From Isoetes taiwanensis (lineage: Eukaryota; Streptophyta; Lycopodiopsida; Isoetales; Isoetaceae): 64,000 nucleotides of DNA. The notes under the pieces were generated by a model. It searched no databases. It was not told the DNA's origin and saw only the letters and a list, made by a program, of their open reading frames with translations. The stretch covers positions 308,001-372,000 of the forward strand of contig JAJEKV010000102.1 of the NCBI GenBank assembly GCA_021234155.1, given 5' to 3'. Positions 55,431-64,000 of this stretch are shown one piece after another. Every line of letters starts with the position of its first letter. Within the stretch, counting starts at the first letter, position 1. The position numbers were made by a program, and so were the translations under genes.

Positions 55431-58400
55431 GTGGTGGACACTCTGAATGCTTTCTCACATCCAGTGTCAGTCCCTATGGAAAAAGAATTTTGTCCCGCAC
55501 AAATTTGAAAAAGTGAAGTGCTTTTTTGTTGCAGCGGCTATTGTGCTGTTGCTCACCATTTTGATGACCATACATAGAGAAGCCCTTTTTGAAGTAGGTG
55601 GTTGTCTACTCCATTGTTTTTATACTTTCGGTTCGGCATGTGCATTGGAAAGATCTGTAAAAGTATCTCTTGGTGGCCTATGTCTACTATTTCTATGGGT
55701 GCTATTTTTGGTGGGGCCTTTTGTCGAAGCCGATAAGTTATATGAGCCGAGGATGCCGTTCTATAGTAATACATTTTCGATGTTCAGAGAGTTGTACAAG
55801 TAATGACATGATTGGAAGTCAGTAGCAATTCCAAGTCGCTTAATAAAACCAAAGCGGATATTTGGGAAAAGTGCTCGAAGTGGCCCTCACAGCTTTTAAA
55901 GGTAGGGGCTCAAATGTACATGAAGTGTTTTTGACTCACTATAATTGTATTTACCATCCAAGCAAATGGATGATTGAGAAAGCATCACGCCTTATCCGGC
56001 TTTATGTCCCGCCATATTAAGTTATTGTGTTTGTCAATTTGGCGGAAATTGCCTCTTTGCGCCACAGTTTGTACCGTGAAGATTTGTAACTTGACGTAAA
56101 AATATTCTATATGAAAGATACTATAGATTTTTTATGTTCGGTTTAGTTTCAAACGCAAAAACAAGCCTTTGAGTTGGAACATGTTTGATAACAGAGGCCA
56201 TATGTTTGTTATGATGGAGGGCTTAGTTTGTGTTAAAATAGAAGTAGAGATTGGAATTTTGGGTTTGGTTTGTGTAGTATCTATTGGTGACCATTTTCCG
56301 TAAAATGAATTTACTTCCAACTTACTGGAATTACTGCTGCAAAGAAGAGTATTGCTCTGGGATGCTTATTAGGCTGAAGGCAAGGATTTTGTAAGGGAAC
56401 TGATATTTTATATTTGCAGGTCGTGGAGATCTTGCTCCACTGTTTCTAAAGTAAGCTTTTTGTGTTGTAAGGCTTATTGATTTCTATATTCTTGCTTGAA
56501 GGACATCTTATGGGTTGATACTAATGCAGTCTTCTAGGGTTTTTATTCTTTTGCACAATTCAGTTAAAGCAATCACATGTAAGTTTTGGATTATTTAGTG
56601 TTCTTGTTCTTTTCAATTTCCAACATTTAGACACATGCTGGGATCCTCATACAAGTCTGTATCAATGAATCTACATGATATGTAGAACAACTGTCTAGCT
56701 TTATTGAGTCTAAGGTCCCTCTTATTTCTAAATGATAGCTATAAGTAGCTTTTTAATGTTTCCAGCAAGAAGCTTTTCATTTTGTAGTTGGATATTCCTA
56801 AAGCATTTCTTAGCAATCTTATATGCACAACATTATTGTAAAATTGCCCCTATTTATGAATGACAGCAATAATCCAGATGTACCTACATTGTAAGCCACT
56901 TTTCAGGCTACAAATTATGCTTAGGAGAACATTTCATTTTTGGAAATTTGTCTTGGGATTCAAATTTCAGTTATTGAATATACATATAAGACGAGCTTTG
57001 AAGATCTTAAGATCAATTTGGCATTCTATGCTATGCAGGTATTCCCATGAAATTTGCAATACCCCCAGAAGCTTTCCAGTTCTAGGCTTCTTATGCTTCC
57101 TGTTACAACTTCATGCTTCTTATGCTTCCTATTACAACTTCATGCTGATTTCATGTTTTTGCTATTTTTGTCTAGCAAAGATTGATATTTCCCTTCCTGG
57201 TTCCATTTCTGACTTGCCTTTTTTGATTTGTGAATACACAGTTTCATTAACAGCATATACAAGAGCTGAACCTGAAAAACGACCACTGCCAATTCAGTGG
57301 GGGCATTTGTTGTACCAGTTTGGATGACGTCAGTAAAGAAGCTTGTTTCAACATCAGGGCCATGGAAAGGAGCTAATCTAAAATCCTGGCCATTTTCTTT
57401 GTAGTAGGTAAACTCATTCATTGTCTTCTTATAGTGTAGGTCATTATCTCCTTTGTGCTCAGGTGTAGTGGCTCCGTTTGTATTGATAGTTATCCCATCC
57501 AAAAGAGTTATGGGCTAATTGAGAGGATTGTCCTGGCACTCTATCTCAAACTCTGCAGTTAAGAAACTTCAAGTGTAAATTATTGTAAGTAACATTCATC
57601 AGAGACTTAAACTCTTTTGTCTCGCAGATCAATGCCCATCTGTTTGTTCTTTGTCACAAACCATACCTTTTATTTTTGCTTAAACTGGCTAGGGCCATCC
57701 TTAACATATAACCAAAACAACATAGCAATGACCAACAACCGCCTTTTATAGCATTAACAAATCAAGCCTTATATCATTAACAAATCGAAGCTGTGCGAAT
57801 TGTGAAATTCCTTATCAAATTTATTTATTTGTTTTATCACGAAATAAAAGAACAATTACTCGATCATTAAAAAATGTGTACATAAACTTGTGTTTTACAA
57901 TCAACATGCTGAAAATGTACATGGCAATAGTGCATGAACCCCTAGCCAACAATGACTTCTAAATCACCCAATTACTCGCCATCCAAATTATACCTCAATA
58001 AGAACTCATCTTTACGTGCATTAGTCTCTACGAATCCCATTTGCAAAATGATGTAATTCTTGAGGAACTTGTACATGGCGTTGATAGTTACAACATTGAC
58101 GATAATGAACGAAATGAGACACAACCAGTAAACACCCTGATGATAGTAACAACTAATAGAAAACCATTAACCTTCAAAAATCCCATTCGAGGGACATGTG
58201 GTTTTGAAAAACATTCCCTGGTTTTGCAACAATTTTTTTTTTTTATTTGTAACAATTCAACCGAAAGCATTAACCTCCCTATAGGAAGATGTGGTTATTA
58301 AAGAGCATATACAAGGCGTCAACAACCACATCATCCAAAACAACACTTACAACAATGACTCACCACCGATAAGCATCTTTTCAAAGAATTAACTTTTACA

Positions 58401-58924
58401 AATTCCATTTGTGTGAACATCTAATAGATGATGCACCCATAATACAAGGATGCCAATCTATAAGACAATTATTGACTTTCATTGGTCGCGATTAAAAATA
58501 TACATTATGCAATGAATGATACCCTCTAGACTCCAAATGTGGAAGTTACCTTGAAAGAGTGCCAAGGAGAGCTAAATGGGTAAGATGAGCTAAATGGGTA
58601 AGATAGATGTACAAGACAACACGCGAAGTCGAGATGTAGATTCAACCATATGATAAATGCATGATGATTGCTACATGAACATTCCAAAATTTCATTAGTT
58701 GTTTCAAACTTTAAGCTCAATAAATTAGCATTTTAAAAGGACAATTTGAAGCTTCAATTTAGAGTGAACGATCATATATACCCAACTAGATATTCTCAAA
58801 TGTATCCTAACTTTTGAATTTAATCCCGACGAAAAGCCCAGCATCGCTGGGCACTTTTTCTAGTTATATTAATAAAGGAACTAAGGAATAGCAAAGAACT
58901 ACAATAGATATTATGCATGACCAT

Positions 58925-59290
58925 TATTCCAATTTGACGAATATAGGAAGATAGTCAGCATAATAGTCACAAAATTAATCAGTGTAATAGTCAACTTGTA
59001 AGTCATCTAATTAGTCAGATATTTAGTCAAACATTTGGACAGACGGATAGTCAGGCTACAAGTCAGAACTCGTCACCTCATTAGTCAGATTATTAGACAA
59101 CTAATTAGTCAAGCTAAACGTTAGTCTAAATGTCAGGTAATTCGTCAGATGCTTATTAGTCAGTTTATTAGTCAGGATTTTCGTCAACTCTAAACGTCAG
59201 TTTGTTAGTCAGATTAAGCGTCATATTAATAGTCAAATACGCATTTGACAAACTATTTTAGACCCTCTGACGATTTTTCTGACGTTTAGC
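58925..59290. repeat. Right subterminal repeat region of the CACTA element
   Basis: The same GTCAG/AGTCA motif family as on the left side, about 25 copies at 10-15-bp spacing, ending in the inverted copy of the left terminal block ('CTGACGATTTTTCTGACG'). Confidence 0.85.
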
Positions 59291-59311
59291 TGTCATTCTC
59301 TTGTAGTGGAC

Positions 59312-60634
59312 TGACAGGATAGGCCTCAAGATAGAGCGACGGAGTCATAACAATGGCGGGGCTGGCATAAGACAATGGCTAGGGTTGACCACTCCATCCG
59401 CCCCTCCGTGCATACTTTGCGTGATGGGCTCAATCGGGCTCGGCATGACTCTAACCTTCCTGGATACGCAATCCCATGGTATCACCCATCGAGACTACTC
59501 CGTGTTGCATCTCCCTCGGGTCCGTTGAGGTAGGAGGGGTTGCATCTCCCCTTCCGGGGCCCTAGAGGCTCCACTGGGGCTAGAGAATCGCGGGCGACAC
59601 ACGATTAAATCAGAATGATCGAACCGCCCCAAAACAAGAGCCAAGCCGACACTTGCAACTCTTGAGAGGCAGGGCGACACCTTCGCCCCGTGAGGTGTCG
59701 GACCCATGCTCTAAACCCACCTAAGTGACCGACCATAAGCCTAGCCCACTGTGGGATCCCCTGTAGCCCCCGCTCGGCAAGGATCCTCCCTCCATCTTGC
59801 CTCTAGCCCCGTTGTGTAGTGCTGAGTCACTCCATAGCCTCCATAGCCCGGTGGGTTCCTATGCACAGGCCGCAACTAATAGGAACTAAGGGATCTACGC
59901 TAGGAGCATACTACATATGGCCCTAGGTCTCTACCCCCCTTCCCAATACAAGAGGAGCAACATGATCAACCAAACATCACATACATCCCATCATGATCAA
60001 TATCATATGAACATCTTAACCTAATCATACATATCTAACTAATAGTTAGGGTTCTTTGATTAGGGTTCAAGATGTTCAACAAAGGTTCTAGGGTGGCTCT
60101 ATACTAGACACGAAATACTAACCCATCTGGAGTGCTAACTCCCAGATGAACAAACATGAACTCTACTCAACCTACCTCCTCCAAAAGCGCTTCCTCCCAT
60201 CCCTGGCGTCTCCATGCTCCTTGACGTGGTTCGAAGACTTGCTCCCTCAACGATCATACACACCTTCCAGGGGCTGCTGCTCCAGGCTAGGCTATGACGA
60301 ACGACGCTCGAAACGGGGTTTCGGGCACGTAGATGAGAGTTCAGGTGCTAGGTCAGGAAAAAAAGGGTCTAGGGTTAGGGTTAGAGCTAATATAGGTGTG
60401 GGTCCACGTGGGATGCCACGTGGCACCACTAGGCTGAGGCCGTGTGGCGGTTGCCCAATAGGATGAGGCCATGTGGAAATGGGCCTTATCCTAAGGTTAT
60501 CTAAGTTAAGTAATTAACTTAGATGTGCACCCCTTGCCACTTTCTAAGGCATACAAGGCTACCTAGGTAGACTTGTATGGTGACGGGTTCAGGAATATAC
60601 GTATTTATAGCGTATATTCCCCTGGAACGTCACA
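59312..60634 (-). other. Major part of the second element's 3' LTR, no gene
   Basis: GC-richer than its surroundings, with 'TTTATAGCG'-like sequence near the LTR start and no coding motif. Two short frames (59495-59707 minus and 60146-60466 plus) look incidental. Confidence 0.5.
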
Positions 60635-60650
60635 TTCTCCCCCCCTTAGG
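60635..60650 (-). promoter_or_regulatory. Polypurine tract of the second gypsy element
   Basis: On the minus strand CCTAAGGGGGGGAGAA directly precedes the LTR start TGTGACG. This is the expected priming site for plus-strand synthesis and fixes the element's orientation and LTR border. Confidence 0.85.
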
Positions 60651-61467
60651 ACAATGCTGTCCTCAGCATTGCGCTAAGGTGACGAGCCTACTCGATCCTG
60701 CAAAACAACACAAGAGCATACACTTAAATTTAAACGATCAACTTCCTATTAAGGAGTTAAGTGTCAAAATTTAGGCTATATTTGTACTTATACAAAATTA
60801 TATAGCCTTAACAAGGTTACTTCTTACAATAATTTAAAACATTATTATAAGAGTTATTAGGGTTCATAATCTAAATTATGGTTCCCCCATCTTCTCGTAA
60901 TGCGCCCCACCTCGATGCTCCTTCTCACTTGCCTGCACATGGAGCACATTACGTTAGTCTAATTAATAAGTTTGTGGTTTTTAGGGGACCACCCCCCTTA
61001 CCAATACCTTGCACTCGATCATGGCCCTTTCGGATTTGAGCTTAAGGACCATTTAAGATGATCCCATCATCGCCCATGATCAAGTGCTACCTTGTACTCG
61101 GGTCGGTTGCGGTCCGAAGTACCCCTAGTGCATCATGCCCCAAGGGTTTTAAGCTAGGGAACGCCTCTCATCCCATCATCGCGACATGATCACTTTGACC
61201 TTCACCATGACCCCCTATGGACCAGGTGTGCGTAACCCCACATCGTGGCATAGGGAGCATCCGACCGATGTCCCATCATCGCTCACCACCTTGCCTTCTC
61301 TCTCTCGATGACCCTATTGGTCATGCGCACCTCTTGGTGCATGTTGGCCTAGAGAACTTTTTTAAAGGCTTATCTCATCATCGCTACATACATGTTTTAA
61401 GATTCCGCATATGTATTCCACTAGCTAGAATACATGTGCCGTGAGCTAGAGGCTAACTAAGAACATA
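60651..61467 (-). other. 3' noncoding region of the second gypsy element
   Basis: About 0.8 kb between pol and the polypurine tract; block-wise similar to 47639-48091 of the first element ('CTAGCTTAAAACCCTTGGGG', 'CATGATGCACTAGGGG'). No coding sense. Confidence 0.6.
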
Positions 61468-64000
61468 CTAAGCTAACCTCCCCGGGCGAAGTCGGGGTCG
61501 ACCCAAATCGGAGATGACTCTCGCCCATCTAATTCCTTCATAAAATCTGGGTATTGCTTCTCCAAATCCTACTTCAATACCCAAGTTTGCGTCTTCCACG
61601 GGCAAGTGCTTCCACTTAACCAAATATTGGAGGAACCGAGACCTCCTAGTCTTCTTTGAATGACTTATCAAGAAGTAATTCGTGCACGATTTCAACTTGC
61701 TCTTCCGTCATTTCCAACAAAGTTGGAGTATCCAAGACCTCATCGTGGTTAGGATTGTGCCTTTTAATAAACTTACGTGGAAAACCTTGTGAACCTTGGC
61801 GATGGGCCGGAAGATCCAACTTGTAGGCTTGGGAGCCCACTCTCTAAAATCTTGAACGGACCAGCCCCCACCGGGGCAAGCTTCTTGCAACTCCCAACCA
61901 AGCTTGGCTTGCTTAACCTTGATCTTCAACTACACGCTTATCGCCTACCTTGAACTCTCTTACTTGCCCCCCAGGCTCGTTTGGCTACACTCTTTCAGAC
62001 TTCTCACGCTAGGAGGTAACCCCTTACTTCTTCCACCGCTTGTCTTTGATATCTCCTAGCATCTGCTGGGATACTTCCACCTTTGACACGTGATTGTGCC
62101 AAGTATCAGGGTTAGGCAATCGGTAACCCGTAATTTACCATGAAAGGAGACATCTGAGATGACTCCTGCTTGGCACTATTGTAGGCGAATTCCACCAAGT
62201 GGATGTACTCATCCCACTTGGACTGCTTATTCCACACAAAGCTTCTAAGCATATCTTCGATGATTCGATTCGTCCTCTCCGTCTGACCATCTGTTTGGGG
62301 ATGATATGCCGTGCTCATGGAGAGCTTCATCTGAATCGTGCTAAAGAGGTCCTGCCAAAAGGCACTCATAAATTTGGAATCCCTATCTGAAATTATCTCC
62401 CGAGGCATGCCATGGAGTCTAAAAATCTCCTTTACAAATAGCTTGGCAGTATCTAATGCGGTGTCCCAGAGTTACGCAAGGCACAAAATGTGCCATCTTA
62501 GATAACTTGTCTACGACAACCATCAATGCATCCTTGCCTCGAAGAGTTCTAGGGAGTCCGGTGATAAAATCCATACTTATGACCTCCCACTTAGCATTTG
62601 GCACTCCCAATGGCTCTAAGGCACCTGGAATTCGAAGTTGTTCCGCTTTCGTCTGCTGACACAACTGGCATTCCCGAATATACCTGGCTATCTGCTTCTT
62701 CATTCCCGGCCAGAAGTAACTACTTCGAATCTTGAAGTAGGTCTTCATAAACCCTGCATGCCGTGCTATTGGGCTGTTGTGTGTGTCATGAAGAATTAGC
62801 TTCCTTACCCCTGATGACACACAACTTATGTTTATGATACAACAGGTTGCCTTCCTTCTTATAATGCTTGAAGGCCTCCCGTTCCTTATCTGTTCTAGCC
62901 TCCCTAGAAAGGCTTTCCCATACTTCCTTGAAATCTTCATCTAATGGCGTGGTCTCCTCAATCTTCTTACCAAATTCACTCGAAGAGTGGAAATCGTGAT
63001 TACAATGCGTTCTTGTCTCAAATGGTCTCCCCGGAGAGAGCATCCGCCACTTACATTAAGCTTTACGGGCTTATATACTATATCAAAATCGTATTCCTCA
63101 AGGAATTCCATCCACCTCCTTTGCCTTAGGTTGAGGAGTGGTTGGGTGAAAAAGATCTTGGAGGCTCGTGATCAATATCTAATCGAAACTTCCTTCCCAA
63201 AGAAATAATGCCTCCAAATCCTTAATGCCCCGACAATGGCTAGGAGCTCCCCGATCATGGGTTGGGTAGCGTTGCTTTCAAGGCCGTTCATCTTCTTCGA
63301 GTCGTAGGCGACTACCCTTTCTTCTTGCATCAAGATCGCCCTATTGCTATCTTGCTTGCATCCCAGAGCCACAAGCTTATCTTTACTCTGGATCCGGAAG
63401 GACGAAAGACCGAGCTGTTGTTAAGGCCTCCTTGAGCTTCTCAAAGGAAGCTTGGACTTTCTCTAACCAATGCGTTCTCCAATCTTTCACCTTAACACTC
63501 TTAGTGAGGTCCGACAAAGGGGACGCCCACTTAGCAAAGTCCTTCACGAACTTTCTGTAATATCCCGCCAATCCGAAAGCTTCTTACCCGCTACATTCCT
63601 TGAGCTGGCCAATCAACCATTGCTTCAATCTTTTATGGGTCGGTGGAAATCCCTTCCGCCGATATTACATGGCTCAAGTACTCCACTCTTTCGGTAGCAA
63701 AGTGGCATTTGGAGAGCTTGCCATACAAGCGATGCCGTCTTAACTTTTCCAACACCCTTCTCAAATGCTGATCATGATCTTCAATGGACTTGTTGTAGAC
63801 TAGAATGTCGTCGAAGAAGACAATGACAAACTCATCTAGAAAATCTCTCAAGACGCCGCTCATGAGGCGATATAAAAGTTCTTTGAGCGTTTGACAACCC
63901 AAAGGGTATTATCGTGAACTCAAAGTGACCATACCAAGGCCCTAAAGGCGGTCTTATGGATATCCTCTTCCTTTATTCTTATCCGATGGTACCCCGACCT
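61468..64000 (-). pseudogene. pol: Second Ty3/gypsy chromovirus pol (RT to chromodomain), runs off the window
   Basis: On the minus strand, from the window edge: RT 'RSGYHRIRIKEEDIHKTAFR' and '[16 protein letters not shown]' (about 63800); '[20 protein letters not shown]' (63520-63571); RNase H with 'RYPTH'-equivalent and 'ALRIWRHYFFGKE' (63180-63370); integrase zinc region 'HDTHNSPIARHAGFMK', 'KECQLCQQ'-like, DDE core with 'SMDFITGLPRT', 'IISDRDSKFMSAFWQDL' and 'DGQTERTNRIIEDML' (62112-62940); and a chromodomain 'RSRFLQYLVKWKHLPVEDA' (about 61590-61640). Stops and frame changes are frequent. Sequence agreement with the first element is high throughout, so both belong to one family. Its gag and any extra genes lie beyond position 64000. 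Confidence 0.9.

Larger units (their letters stand above)
53626..58835. other. Remaining Helitron interior, no gene identified
   Basis: Contains a hairpin GGCCCCTTCGGGGCC followed by a C-run (53903-53940), small tandem duplications (listed), and a 31-bp duplication at 57078-57143. Frames at 55447-55803 (+, with a hydrophobic segment) and 57140-57502 (-) have no recognised domain. Some pieces may be captured exons. Confidence 0.4.
52180..58863 (+). mobile_element. Helitron, 6.7 kb, non-autonomous, with captured CSN3 fragment
   Basis: The 5' end is TCTATATCTATATC after an A (52179). The 3' end is hairpin GCCCAGC-ATC-GCTGGGC (58836-58852), ACTTTTT, CTAG, followed by T (58864). Insertion between A and T with no target duplication is the Helitron rule. 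No Rep/helicase was recognised, so it is non-autonomous. It carries exon-like pieces with splice signals (see CSN3) and several local duplications. Confidence 0.8.
48597..59308. mobile_element. CACTA (En/Spm) non-autonomous transposon, 10.7 kb, with nested Helitron
   Basis: The TIRs CACTACAAGAGAATGA / TCATTCTCTTGTAGTG are perfect for 16 bp and continue imperfectly to about 45 bp. The flanking 3-bp target duplication is GAC (48594-48596 and 59309-59311). Subterminal regions hold many short 'GTCAG/AGTCA' motifs. No TNPD-like transposase or TNPA was recognised in the remaining ~4 kb (48920-52179 and 58864-58925), so it depends on a partner in trans. Confidence 0.9.
48268..60634 (-). mobile_element. 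3' LTR of the second (minus-strand) gypsy element, split by a CACTA element
   Basis: On the minus strand the LTR starts TGTGACGTTCC at 60634, directly after a polypurine tract, and ends ..GAGCGTCACA at 48268, so the ends are TGTGACG/CGTCACA. Removing the CACTA element and one target-site copy leaves about 1,650 bp. The larger part (59312-60634) has no coding function. The partner 5' LTR lies outside the window. Confidence 0.8.

Noticed and set aside
55447-55803. 118-codon frame with a hydrophobic segment in the Helitron
   Set aside because: No recognised domain and no splice or codon evidence; could be chance.
57140-57502. 120-codon minus-strand frame in the Helitron
   Set aside because: Protein-like in places, but I cannot match it to a family and the other strand is also open.
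48597-59308. CRISPR-like spacing of the GTCAG motifs
   Set aside because: Motifs are very short, degenerate and in both orientations; they are CACTA subterminal repeats.

Overview
The window looks like nuclear DNA from a land plant with a large, transposon-packed genome. The evidence is a three-exon plant 2-oxoglutarate-dependent dioxygenase gene, remnants of an OBERON-type PHD-finger gene and of COP9 signalosome subunit 3, chromodomain-bearing Ty3/gypsy elements, a CACTA element with TIR CACTACAAGAG, and Helitrons ending in hairpin plus CTAG. A non-flowering vascular plant (fern or gymnosperm) is my weak guess from the style of the LINE and gypsy relics; nothing in the sequence proves it. 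No organellar or bacterial genes are seen.

Layout. 1-9 kb: anonymous AT-rich DNA with a protein-kinase N-terminal fragment (1484-1858), a LINE reverse-transcriptase relic (2924-3560) and small tandem duplications. 9.1-10.6 kb: OBERON-like pseudogene on the minus strand. 10.8-16.4 kb: about six copies of a 441-bp repeat with tRNA-like A and B boxes. A 1,375-bp MULE-like element has inserted exactly in one B box. 18.4-19.9 kb: the one apparently intact host gene, a gibberellin-oxidase-like dioxygenase. 20-35 kb: sparse DNA with SINE-like pieces, a short foldback element, a decayed minus-strand gypsy pol, and a retroposed fragment (33940-35051) split by a 664-bp hAT-type MITE. 35-38.6 kb: degenerate tandem repeats.

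38.7-48.1 kb is the most interesting part. A decayed chromodomain Ty3/gypsy element carries two extra genes upstream of gag. Each has its own module of two long hairpins followed by a TATA box. The first extra gene (39162-40448) starts with exactly the histone H3 tail (M-ARTKQTARK), runs through a long charged linker and ends in a recognisable H3 histone fold, about half identical to canonical H3 by hand alignment. The second (41094-42622) encodes an unrecognised acidic protein. gag and protease-RT-RNase H-integrase-chromodomain follow.

48.1-64 kb is a stack of nested insertions. The 3' noncoding part of the first gypsy element is cut by a minus-strand Helitron end (48092). That Helitron is cut by a second, minus-strand gypsy element of the same family; its 3' LTR spans 48268-60634 and its pol runs off the window at 64000. 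The LTR is split by a 10.7-kb CACTA element (48597-59308, TSD GAC). The CACTA element holds a 6.7-kb Helitron (52180-58863) that has captured a piece of the COP9 subunit gene CSN3. The order of insertion can be read directly from these boundaries.
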